Below, piece after piece: positions 55,075 through 63,301 of a stretch of 64,000 bases of DNA (position 1 is the first letter of the stretch; every line of letters starts with the position of its first letter). Made by a program: the position numbers and the translations under genes. This stretch comes from PCPOR2b sp965220385 (GTDB lineage Bacteria; Poribacteria; WGA-4E; PCPOR2b), in NCBI GenBank assembly GCA_965220385.1, contig OZ244825.1, positions 5,456,001 to 5,520,000 on the forward strand. Direction: 5' to 3'. A model generated the notes under the pieces. It saw only the letters and a program-made list of their open reading frames with translations, ran no database searches and had not been told where the DNA came from.

Positions 55075-56427
55075 TCAACTCCTTCGGCGTGACGGTTTTC
55101 TGCCGCCGCTGAACGCATCTGGCTTCTGCGTGTCGGACGGCCAATATCCGTTGAGGTCTTCCTGCCACAAATTCCCACACAACCCCGAAATCACCCGCCA
55201 CTCCGCCGCGCCAAGATCAGGATCCGGGTGAAAGAGAAATCGTTTCAACCCTGCTTGCTCCGAGGTTGTCAGGATATTATGCAGATCTCTTGCAGTCATT
55301 GCATCGCCGGCGTGTGGACTGCGTCCGGTAGACACCCAAGCGACGACTTTATCATCATCTCCGATAGCTTCCAGCGCACGTACGGTTTCGCTGTGGACAA
55401 CCTCCGAGAAGAACTCCTCCGGGAACCCCATCTCCATGTCCATCAACGAGTTTATGCCCGGCAGCTCAATACCAAACAGCGACTTTACTACCGCAAAGCA
55501 ATCCGCTTCTGTCAGCGTAGGGTTCCACTCAGAAAGCTCCTGAACCCAACGTGCAATCGTGCCATACATCCCATCGAAGCCCCGATGCCAGAAGTAGTGT
55601 TTAGGAAAGATGTAATCGAAAAGCGATGCCATCTGTTGATAGTTCTGCCCCGTGAGCGAAGAAAAGGTCGCCGTGCGCGGGATACCGCCTAATTCTACCT
55701 TGCGGTTTAATTCATTGAGTTGGGCGCGTACAGCCTGCATATAGCCCAACGCCGTCTCTTGCCGTGTCCGCAACCAGTAAAGCGCATCCTCATTGATATC
55801 AAACAGTGTCAACGCTGCCAACATCCCGCCCGGTGCATGATACCGTACCTGAGACGGCGTCAAGTTGTGAAGCCGCTCCCGCAAGTGTGCGATGCCCCGC
55901 TCCAAACGGGGAATATCCTTTCCTAAAGCCGCGAACCGATGCCGCTCATGCTCACGAATCTCAAGCAACTCTCCACCATGATGGAAGGCTAACTCGTAGT
56001 GTTGTTCCCCCGGACCATCTATGATAACACCGTGCGCTTGAGGGTAGGCATTCATCGTATCCTGAACGCTAGCGGCAAATCCCACCGCCCCATAGGGATC
56101 CTCCTCCAACGATCGCGCCCCACCGCCGCCGGGAACGCTGAAGGTCATAATATGCCAATCGCGCGAGGCGGCATCGTCCAACATGGCGTGTAGTTGCTTC
56201 TCCTTCTCCAAATCGCGTGGGACTTCCGGCGGTGGACTCACTCCGAATGATTTGTATACCTCCGGATCAGGCGCAAAGGTCCGAATCGTCGTGCCATCAT
56301 CCTGCGTGAACTGCAAGTAACCGAACACTATGCCACGCACACCCCCGTCCTCCCAAGCGTCGAATGTCCGTCGGTAGTCGGGCAGCCAATGTTCGAGTGG
56401 ACTATGAACAAAAATCCATGGTATCAT
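55075..56427 (-). CDS. Uncharacterised protein, probably TIM-barrel glycosidase-like
   Basis: About 450 residues from the ATG at 56427, which follows GGAGGTTTCCT. Segments such as MIPWIFVHSPLEHWLPDY, GVRGIVFGYLQFTQDDG, HGVIIDGPGEQHYELAFHHG and LKRFLFHPDPDLGAAEWRVI alternate strands and acidic or aromatic ends as in beta/alpha barrels acting on sugars. No family named. Upstream partner of an oxidoreductase; no signal peptide. The C-terminus is basic (KPSRRRS). Confidence 0.55.
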   Translation of the reverse strand: MIPWIFVHSPLEHWLPDYRRTFDAWEDGGVRGIVFGYLQFTQDDGTTIRTFAPDPEVYKSFGVSPPPEVPRDLEKEKQLHAMLDDAASRDWHIMTFSVPGGGGARSLEEDPYGAVGFAASVQDTMNAYPQAHGVIIDGPGEQHYELAFHHGGELLEIREHERHRFAALGKDIPRLERGIAHLRERLHNLTPSQVRYHAPGGMLAALTLFDINEDALYWLRTRQETALGYMQAVRAQLNELNRKVELGGIPRTATFSSLTGQNYQQMASLFDYIFPKHYFWHRGFDGMYGTIARWVQELSEWNPTLTEADCFAVVKSLFGIELPGINSLMDMEMGFPEEFFSEVVHSETVRALEAIGDDDKVVAWVSTGRSPHAGDAMTARDLHNILTTSEQAGLKRFLFHPDPDLGAAEWRVISGLCGNLWQEDLNGYWPSDTQKPDAFSGGRKPSRRRS

Positions 56428-56563
56428 AGGAAACCTCCTCGACTGAACAGCTTCAAGAGCTTGATCGTCGAACCTTGAAGAGGTAGTAAACCTTCTCAAG
56501 GGTTAGTTGTCGAATAGACAAATAATGTATAACCATATTTCGCCTGTATAATAGAGAGTTTCA

Positions 56564-57271
56564 ATGACAAGAGCCGTTTTCTTCGATTTCTTTGCTACGC
56601 TTATCTTTTGGACACAACCACTCCGTGTGACCCTCCGCAAGATTGCAGATCGGTATCAACTGTGTCTGGACTGGTCTGTCTACGACGAAGCGCGAGCGAT
56701 TCTAACCGAAACGTATGAAGCCTCAAAACCAACAGATAACATACGGGATACAATATCCAAGCAGCTTGAAGGCTGCTGCGCTATTCTCAGAAAGCTAGGG
56801 GTCCACGAGCATGTAGAGCAGATTGCGTGGGAGGTCTTGCAATACGAACATGCCCTGTTTTCGCGTAACAACGCCACCCTTTATGAAGATGTCTTGCCAA
56901 CGCTAGACCAATTGCAGCAAATGGACCTAAAGCTAGGAATCATTTCCAACTGGGATACGCCCCTACACGCCATGGTTGAAGAGCTTGGCCTTGCCCCGTA
57001 TTTTGATGTGGTTGTTGCCTCCCATGATCAGCGGGTACGGAGCGCGAAGCCGGACGCAGCCATTTTTGAATATGCCTTAAATGCCGTTGATGCTTCCCCG
57101 GGAGAAGCCGTTCATGTCGGGGACTCCTTTGAGGCGGACATCATCGGAGCGCACACCGCTGGCCTCCGTGCAATTCTGTTGGACCGAGACGTGACGCAGA
57201 CCGGACGGTGGGAAGAGACGATCCAGACCCTACATGCGTTGCCAGACCTGTTAAACATGAAGCCTGTTTGA
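56564..57271 (+). CDS. HAD-IA family hydrolase
   Basis: 235 residues. Motif I FFDFFATL with D8 as nucleophile (the acid/base D10 of most HADs is Phe here), motif II ISNWD, motif III Lys in RSAKPDAAIF, motif IV VGDSFEADI. A phosphatase or dehalogenase-like enzyme. The change of the second motif I Asp to Phe is typical of haloacid dehalogenases and some HAD-like proteins, so phosphatase activity is not assured. Convergent with the enolase-superfamily gene. Confidence 0.87.
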   Translation: MTRAVFFDFFATLIFWTQPLRVTLRKIADRYQLCLDWSVYDEARAILTETYEASKPTDNIRDTISKQLEGCCAILRKLGVHEHVEQIAWEVLQYEHALFSRNNATLYEDVLPTLDQLQQMDLKLGIISNWDTPLHAMVEELGLAPYFDVVVASHDQRVRSAKPDAAIFEYALNAVDASPGEAVHVGDSFEADIIGAHTAGLRAILLDRDVTQTGRWEETIQTLHALPDLLNMKPV

Positions 57272-57303
57272 TATGAACCGCTCTTCCTTCTGTCCGTTAT
57301 CCA

Positions 57304-58431
57304 TCACACAGCGTAAGCAACCGATCCATCTTCCCGCAACAGCGTCTGACCGGTGTTCATCGGTTGGTAGGGTCTCTGCTCTATCAAGCTATCGTCCAAC
57401 TCCACACCGAGTCCCGGTGCTTCGGGAATGGGAATATAGCCGCCCTCGCGCTGGTAACACGTTTTGTAAACCGCATTGTCGGGCGATTCATCACCTTTGG
57501 AATACTCTTGGGTGATGAAGTTCGGAATGCTTGCATCAAGGTGTAGCGAGGCGGTTGTGACCAACGGTCCCAAAAAATTATGGGTGACGACCGCACTATG
57601 GTAGGATTCAGCGATCGCAGCGATTTTTTTGCATTGGGTCAATCCACCCGCCAATGCTACATCGGGTCGGACATACTGAGGTCCACCAGCGGCGAGCAGT
57701 TCGCGAAATTCCCATATAGTGGTCAGACGTTCACCGTTCCCTAAGGGGACAGTCATCCGCTTCGCAAGTTCCGCCTGTGACACAATGCTATCGATCTGGA
57801 TGGGGTCTTCAAGAAAGTAGATATTAAACGGTGCCAACGCTTCCGCCAAGACGATTCCATTCATCGGCGTGAGCTTGCGGTGGACTTCGACGATGAGATC
57901 GAGATCGGGACCGCCTCCCTCCCGCGCCGCCGCTACCAGATCCCGGGCGGTCTTGACCAAGCGATCTAACGCCATATCTTGATAGCCACCCACCACCGGA
58001 TCAAACTTCAGCGCGGTGAATCCTTCCTCTACTGTTTCTTTCGCAGTCTGAAACATCGTTTCTGGAGTGTTGCCGCCCGCCATAAGATGTAGACGAATTT
58101 TGTCGCGACAATTCCCGCCCAATAACTCCCATACCGGTACGCCGAAATGCTTACCCTTGATGTCCCACAACGCAATATCTATCGCGCTGATCGCGCCACA
58201 CAGGGCGGTGCCACGAAACGGCCCCATGCGGTAGAGATACTGCCAATGATGTTCGATACGCAGAGGATTCTGACCGATTAGGTATCTTTCAAAGGTCGCA
58301 ACGATTCTCTCGACCGCTTCGGGATAGCCCCAACAGGCGGTTTGACCGATACCACTGATACCATTATCGGTGTGGATGCGAACCACATAGCCGCCACCAA
58401 TGAAGAAGGATTCGATTTTGTCAATTTTCAT
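57304..58431 (-). CDS. Enolase-superfamily dehydratase (galactonate dehydratase-like)
   Basis: 375 residues, mandelate racemase/muconate lactonising subgroup. Metal ligands E182, E208 and E234 (VEVH, LEDP, NGE); H184 in VEVH and a late His in VTHNFLGP correspond to the catalytic pair of D-galactonate dehydratase. Probably dehydrates a sugar acid. Fits the sugar-oxidising neighbours. Confidence 0.87.
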   Translation of the reverse strand: MKIDKIESFFIGGGYVVRIHTDNGISGIGQTACWGYPEAVERIVATFERYLIGQNPLRIEHHWQYLYRMGPFRGTALCGAISAIDIALWDIKGKHFGVPVWELLGGNCRDKIRLHLMAGGNTPETMFQTAKETVEEGFTALKFDPVVGGYQDMALDRLVKTARDLVAAAREGGGPDLDLIVEVHRKLTPMNGIVLAEALAPFNIYFLEDPIQIDSIVSQAELAKRMTVPLGNGERLTTIWEFRELLAAGGPQYVRPDVALAGGLTQCKKIAAIAESYHSAVVTHNFLGPLVTTASLHLDASIPNFITQEYSKGDESPDNAVYKTCYQREGGYIPIPEAPGLGVELDDSLIEQRPYQPMNTGQTLLREDGSVAYAV

Positions 58432-58796
58432 ACTGCGCTCCTTGATACGTTGATTTTAAGTGGATAGAACCGGTGCCTTAAATCGCTTCAGTATATCAAA
58501 GGTTGGGGAGACCGTCAATCGAATTTCAAAGATCGACAAGAGCAGTATCAAGCATTGACGCGTCATTCAATCCTTTTAAGCGCTCCAAAGAAAATTACCA
58601 TCATATCGTCATAATCAACCTTATACATGAAATTCCGTCAAAGCATCTTTAACGGACGGTATCAACATAAAGGGAGCCAAAGTCCGACACAATCACTGAT
58701 TTCTTAACTGTATGACGTCCTGTCTCGTCGCTTGCCTGAGTTTTCTTGATCATTCGTAACCAAAGTAGCTACACCAACGTTAAGGAGAATGACAAT
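58432..58796. other. Intergenic region without recognised gene
   Basis: About 365 bp. Short open frames on the minus strand have no ribosome binding site or family features. No clear terminator or promoter identified. Confidence 0.4.
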
Positions 58797-58877
58797 ATGG
58801 AAGGCGTCGGGATTTTCAAGCGACGCTTCGTGGTAGTACCGCGACTCGATGGACGACGACTCCACAATAATAAATAG
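58797..58877 (+). CDS. Possible short leader ORF before the ABC ATPase
   Basis: 26 codons (MEGVGIFKRRFVVVPRLDGR and six more) with a very good ribosome binding site, AAGGAGAATGAC, ending 22 bp before the ABC gene start. Rich in Arg. It may be a translated leader or chance. Confidence 0.3.
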   Translation: MEGVGIFKRRFVVVPRLDGRRLHNNK

Positions 58878-58899
58878 GTTCACCACGGGAGATTGGTGG

Positions 58900-59910
58900 A
58901 TGATCGAAGTCGAAAATCTCACAAAAAGTTATGGACAATTTCAGGCACTGAAAGGGATTTCCTTCCGTATTGACAGAGGCGAGGTTATCGGTTTTTTAGG
59001 ACCAAATGGTGCTGGCAAAACCACCACCATGCGAATTTTGACCTGCTTCATGCCCGCAAGCAGTGGAAATGCAACGGTCGCAGGATACGATGTTTTTAGG
59101 CAATCTTTAGAAGTTCGTAAGCACATTGGTTACCTGCCTGAAAGTGTGCCGCTCTATCCGGAAATGACCGTCACAGGCTATCTCAAATTTGTGTCAAAAA
59201 TTAAAGGCGTGCCGCGAAGCAAACGGGCCGAACGGTTGGAGGTAGCCATTGAATCCTGTGGTTTGACAGAGCGGCGAGGCCAGATTATCGGACAGTTGTC
59301 CAAAGGCTATCGTCAGCGTGTCGGTTTAGCACAGGCGCTGATTCACGATCCAGATGTTATTGTCCTCGACGAACCTACTGCAGGTCTCGATCCACGGCAG
59401 ATTATTGAGATCCGTGAACTGATTAAGGCACTCGGCAAGGAACACACAATCATCCTCAGCACACACATCCTCCCTGAAGCGAGTATGACCTGTGAACGGT
59501 TGATTGTGATCAATAATGGAAAAATTGTCGGTGGTGTAAGACTCTCAGAGGGGCGTGCCGTTTCTATTGACGCCGGAGACGGTGGGCAAACAGAGTTAGA
59601 TGATACGAAAACCCTTTATCTGGAAGTTTCAGGCCCAGAGGCGGAGGTCAAAACCGTCCTCGAAAATCTCCCAGCTGTTGGCCGTGTTGAAAGCCAAGGC
59701 TTAAACGATAACGGGAATCCAGCATTCCACATCAGTTATAATCCAAATACAGACATTCGTGCAGCGGTTTCGTCTACTATTGTTCAGCATGGTTGGAGCT
59801 TGCTTGAAATGCGTTCCGTCGAAATGACACTTGAGGAACTTTTCTTACAACTGACAACCAGTATAGAGGATGAGAGGCAGGAAGGCGATGAAGAAAATCT
59901 CGAAGCGTGA
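58900..59910 (+). CDS. ABC transporter ATP-binding protein (GldA/CcmA-like)
   Basis: 336 residues from the ATG at 58900. Walker A GPNGAGKT at 34-41, signature LSKGYRQRVG, Walker B VIVLDEPTAGLDP, His switch in ILSTHILPE, plus a C-terminal extension of about 110 residues as in GldA-type exporters. The start follows GGGAGATTGGTGG. The permease and auxiliary gene that usually follow this subtype are missing: about 590 bp of non-coding DNA and then rho come next. Confidence 0.9.
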   Translation: MIEVENLTKSYGQFQALKGISFRIDRGEVIGFLGPNGAGKTTTMRILTCFMPASSGNATVAGYDVFRQSLEVRKHIGYLPESVPLYPEMTVTGYLKFVSKIKGVPRSKRAERLEVAIESCGLTERRGQIIGQLSKGYRQRVGLAQALIHDPDVIVLDEPTAGLDPRQIIEIRELIKALGKEHTIILSTHILPEASMTCERLIVINNGKIVGGVRLSEGRAVSIDAGDGGQTELDDTKTLYLEVSGPEAEVKTVLENLPAVGRVESQGLNDNGNPAFHISYNPNTDIRAAVSSTIVQHGWSLLEMRSVEMTLEELFLQLTTSIEDERQEGDEENLEA

Positions 59911-60022
59911 ATCTGTAACCGTTCCTATTCATTTACATGGAGGCGAATTGAGTAAATCCGCTAAATTTAGGTTGCTTCCGTTGATTCATTCGGATATTTC
60001 TAATCTTCTTCAATAAAATACC

Positions 60023-60052
60023 TTGACGCCGAGCAGCTCATTAATGTATAAT
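60023..60052 (+). promoter_or_regulatory. Sigma70-type promoter for rho
   Basis: TTGACG, 18 bp, TATAAT. Predicted start near 60060, which gives a leader of about 455 nt to the rho start codon at 60517. Confidence 0.6.
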
Positions 60053-60059
60053 CTTATCG

Positions 60060-60516
60060 TCAATACGAAATTATTCCCGCCAACCTTTATCCGCTGCGAA
60101 TATGCTTGTATTATCTTAAGCACCTTCAAACGCCGATTTGATGCCTCTTCTATGTTACCCCGTTTGGGAATTTCTTATAACTCAGGACTTAACCAACCAC
60201 AATTCTGCACATCTTTATCTGTTATCTTAATTTAATCCAACTTTCTTTTCGATTATTTCCCCCCACTATGCTACCAACGGTTATAGGTTTATAGTCTGTG
60301 AAGGCAAACTGGTGAGTCGTTACATATCTCCTCCCCATGATGCTATCACTTATCTGCTACAAAATCGTTTGGAGTGTATGATCTTTTTCCCAAAGCCTAG
60401 CGTCAACTGTAGATTGCCTGCTGCAGATACTTGCGCTAATTTTGGGGTTGGTGTCAGAGATATGCTTTAGGTAATCTGCAGGCGGTTAGAATCCCGCAAT
60501 GAGGAGCAACAAAATT
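60060..60516 (+). promoter_or_regulatory. Long leader of rho with a C-rich, G-poor stretch
   Basis: Roughly 455 nt of leader without a convincing gene. Around 60200-60280 the sequence is rich in C and T and poor in G (about six G against more than 20 C), like a Rho utilisation site. Further on, GCCTG..GCAGAT at 60416-60428 can pair with ATCTGCAGGC at 60474-60483, just before the ribosome binding site GAGGAGC. E. coli rho is autoregulated by Rho-dependent termination in its leader; the same is suggested here. Confidence 0.4.
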
Positions 60517-61830
60517 ATGGAAAATGTGGATATTGTCAAACTCCAAGAGATGACGATTTCCGAATTGAACGGTATGGCTCGAAAGCTGGGGCTGTCAGGA
60601 TACAGTAGTCTTCGCAAGCAAGAGCTTATTGCCCAAATTCTTGGAGCCAAAGCGGAAAGCAGCGGCATGTTATTCGGAGAAGGCATCCTCGAAATTTTAC
60701 CAGAAAAATACGGTTTCCTCCGATCATCGAGCTATAATTACTTGCAAAGCACCGATGATATTTATGTCTCACCCTCGCAAATACGTAAATTTGATCTCCG
60801 TACGGGTCACGAGGTTCAGGGGCAAATCCGTCCTCCTAAAAAGGGAGGCGACAAAGATGAATTTTACTTTGCACTATTGAAGATTGAACAGGTCAATAGC
60901 GAGGCACCGGCAGCCGCAAAGGATAAAATCCTTTTCGATAACTTAACCCCTGTCTACCCGTATGAGCAACTTAGACTTGAACATAATCCAAAGGAATTCT
61001 CGACCCGCATTACGGATTTGATGTCTCCGATCGGTAAGGGACAACGTGGGCTGATTGTGGCGCCTCCCTACAGTGGCAAGACTACAATCTTAAAAAATAT
61101 TGCACACGGTATCGAGGAGAATCATCCGGAAGTCATGATGATTTTCCTACTAATTGATGAACGTCCAGAAGAGGTAACAGATGTTTCTCGATCTGTGAAG
61201 GGCGAGGTTATCAGTTCGACCTTTGACGAGCATCCAGAACGACATGTGCAAGTTGCGGATATGGTCATCGAAAAAGCCAAGCGATGGGTCGAGTATGGTA
61301 AAGACGTGGTAATTATGCTGGATAGCATGACACGCCTTGTGCGAGCCTGTAACGTTGTGGCACCCCATAGTGGCAAAACATTGTCAGGCGGTATCGACGC
61401 ACTTGCATTTATGAAACCGCGTCAATTCTTCGGGGCGGCACGAAAATTTGAAGAAGGCGGCAGCTTAACAATCATAGCTACCGTGCTGGTTGATACCGAA
61501 AGCCGCGGCGATGAACATATTTATGAGGAACTAAAAGGTACGGCAAACATGGAGATCCATCTGGAACGTTCCCTGCTCGAACGGCGTATCTTCCCCTCCA
61601 TCGATATCGCCAAATCAAAGACCAGACGCGAGGAACTGCTGCTGAAGCCAGAGATACTCAGCAAAGCATGGGTCCTGCGCAAATTCATGGGGCAGATGAA
61701 CACTGCTGAATCAATGGAGCTCCTTGTTGAACATTTAGGAAAAACAGAGACAAATGAGCAATTTATTGATATGATGATAAATAATACCAAAGCCAATGGG
61801 CCCGCCCGTAGTGGACGGTATCAATGGTAG
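60517..61830 (+). CDS. rho: Transcription termination factor Rho
   Basis: 437 residues from the ATG at 60517; the ATG 18 bp upstream overlaps the ribosome binding site and is not preferred. N-terminal Rho_N helix-extension-helix (LQEMTISELNGMARKLG), RNA-binding cold-shock-like domain (GILEILPEKYGFLR, DIYVSPSQIR), ATPase with Walker A APPYSGKTT at about 182-190, where most Rho have APPKAGKT, Walker B VIMLDSMTRL, and the Q/R-loop segment ALAFMKPRQFFGAARKFEEG. Hexameric RNA helicase that ends transcription. Confidence 0.96.
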   Translation: MENVDIVKLQEMTISELNGMARKLGLSGYSSLRKQELIAQILGAKAESSGMLFGEGILEILPEKYGFLRSSSYNYLQSTDDIYVSPSQIRKFDLRTGHEVQGQIRPPKKGGDKDEFYFALLKIEQVNSEAPAAAKDKILFDNLTPVYPYEQLRLEHNPKEFSTRITDLMSPIGKGQRGLIVAPPYSGKTTILKNIAHGIEENHPEVMMIFLLIDERPEEVTDVSRSVKGEVISSTFDEHPERHVQVADMVIEKAKRWVEYGKDVVIMLDSMTRLVRACNVVAPHSGKTLSGGIDALAFMKPRQFFGAARKFEEGGSLTIIATVLVDTESRGDEHIYEELKGTANMEIHLERSLLERRIFPSIDIAKSKTRREELLLKPEILSKAWVLRKFMGQMNTAESMELLVEHLGKTETNEQFIDMMINNTKANGPARSGRYQW

Positions 61831-62012
61831 CGGTGAACTCATCATTAAATAAATTATGGTGAGATGATTGTAGAATACAGCGTTTACTAGGTAAAAGATA
61901 ATCCTCAGAACTCTTTCAAAACGGAAGAAGCCATCATTCATTCAGTCCGAGTTACTTTGGGCTTTCTAATCTTCTGAGAAAACCCTAACATCGTAAGGAG
62001 GTGAATATCCTC

Positions 62013-62222
62013 ATGAAATCAGATATCCATCCAGAGACAATGGAATGTGTCATCAACTGCGTGTGTGGTGCAACATATACAACCTACTCTACCAAACCCC
62101 AAATCCGTGTGGAAATTTGTTCAAAGTGCCACCCGTTTTACTCTGGACAGCAGACAATTGTCGATACGGCGGGGCGTGTGGAAAGCTTCCACCGCAGGTA
62201 TGGTATTGATGATGAAAAGTAA
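62013..62222 (+). CDS. rpmE: Ribosomal protein L31 (zinc-binding form)
   Basis: 69 residues from the ATG at 62013, which follows AAGGAGGTGAAT. C16, C18, C36 and C39 give the zinc-ribbon (CVCG and CSKC), and HPFYSGQQTIVDTAGRVE.F is the L31 C-terminal signature. Usually next to rho and prfA, as here. Confidence 0.95.
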   Translation: MKSDIHPETMECVINCVCGATYTTYSTKPQIRVEICSKCHPFYSGQQTIVDTAGRVESFHRRYGIDDEK

Positions 62223-62316
62223 ATAAAATTTAGTTGCATATGCCGACGGTTGAACGCTTTAAAATGTAAGCGTTGTGTAGTAGCAACGCTGAATTCTTGT
62301 CGGTGATGGAACATAT

Positions 62317-62381
62317 AAGGGCAGATGCCAAGTCATAACAGGCCAAATCAGCCGATTATAAAAGCGATCATCTGCCCTTTT
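62317..62381 (+). terminator. Probable terminator after rpmE
   Basis: AAGGGCAGATG pairs with CATCTGCCCTT over 11 bp, followed by TTTT. The loop is about 41 nt, longer than usual; it may contain inner structure. Confidence 0.5.
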
Positions 62382-62433
62382 AAGGTTCTAAGAAAAATCC
62401 GCGGTGAATGGAAGTTAGAGGAAAAAATAACAG

Positions 62434-63276
62434 ATGGGATTTCAAGTATCTGATAAACATATTGAAGAATACCATATGCTAGGTTACACAGTTTTCCGAA
62501 AGATTCTTCCTCCATCACTGATTCGGGATCTGCGAAAGGTCAGCGACGAGGCGAAAATCATTGCCCGTGAACAAAGTGGCCCTCAAGTGCAGCGACTCCA
62601 GCCCGTTGCAAACTACGACCTTGATCAGCAACCCTTTATTGACTACGCCAACTTACCATCATTGGTTGATGCCATCGCCACGGTGCTGACACCGCGTCAT
62701 CGTCATGGCAATCGAAATCATTTTGGCATTCTTTTTGAACCGGCGGATATGCCATACTGTACGCCATGGCATCGAGACTGGCGCGATAACATCGCAGGCT
62801 TACCGCTCTCAATGTGGGATGAAGTATTCAGCGACATCAATCATTTCAATCAGATTAACTGCGCCTTGTATGAAGACAGCTCGACATGGTTTGTTTTGGG
62901 TAGCCATCTGAGGCGAGATTTACCGGCGGAGATTGAACGCTTCCCAGATCGGCCCATACCGGGTGTAGATCTTGACGGCAAGCTCGCCGAAGAACGAGAA
63001 CCAATCTGCCTCGAATACTGCCGCAGTATGCCCGGAGCGGTCCAGTTACATCTGGAAGCGGGAGATTTTGCACTGTACCGAAACACACTCTGGCACCTCG
63101 GTAACTATGTCCCCTACCGTAAGCGGGCTACGTTGCACGACAGCGCTTGGACACCTGAGTTTGAGGCGTGGTCTGAAAGAGCACGAGTTGAATCGAGCAA
63201 ACAGCGCAAAGCCGGCCTCGGTATGGAGAACCTAAATCTCACCATTGCCGACCGAGCAGTATCAGCACCCGCTTGA
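62434..63276 (+). CDS. Phytanoyl-CoA dioxygenase (PhyH) family protein
   Basis: 280 residues. Iron site H113-x-D115 (WHRDW) and distal H221 (LWHLGNY) with a following Arg for 2-oxoglutarate (YRKRATLH). Family members hydroxylate fatty acyl-CoAs, ectoine or many small molecules; Poribacteria have many copies. Inserted between rpmE and prfA, where other bacteria have no such gene. No strong ribosome binding site is visible upstream. Confidence 0.88.
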   Translation: MGFQVSDKHIEEYHMLGYTVFRKILPPSLIRDLRKVSDEAKIIAREQSGPQVQRLQPVANYDLDQQPFIDYANLPSLVDAIATVLTPRHRHGNRNHFGILFEPADMPYCTPWHRDWRDNIAGLPLSMWDEVFSDINHFNQINCALYEDSSTWFVLGSHLRRDLPAEIERFPDRPIPGVDLDGKLAEEREPICLEYCRSMPGAVQLHLEAGDFALYRNTLWHLGNYVPYRKRATLHDSAWTPEFEAWSERARVESSKQRKAGLGMENLNLTIADRAVSAPA

Positions 63277-63301
63277 TACTAAACTAAAGTGGTCCCCAAC
63301 T

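Noticed and set aside
58704..58922. A 72-codon minus-strand frame
   Set aside because: Overlaps the ABC gene start on the other strand and lacks family features and a ribosome binding site.
60023..60235. A 70-codon frame in the rho leader
   Set aside because: Its start coincides with the -35 box of the rho promoter, so it would not be transcribed from the start codon.
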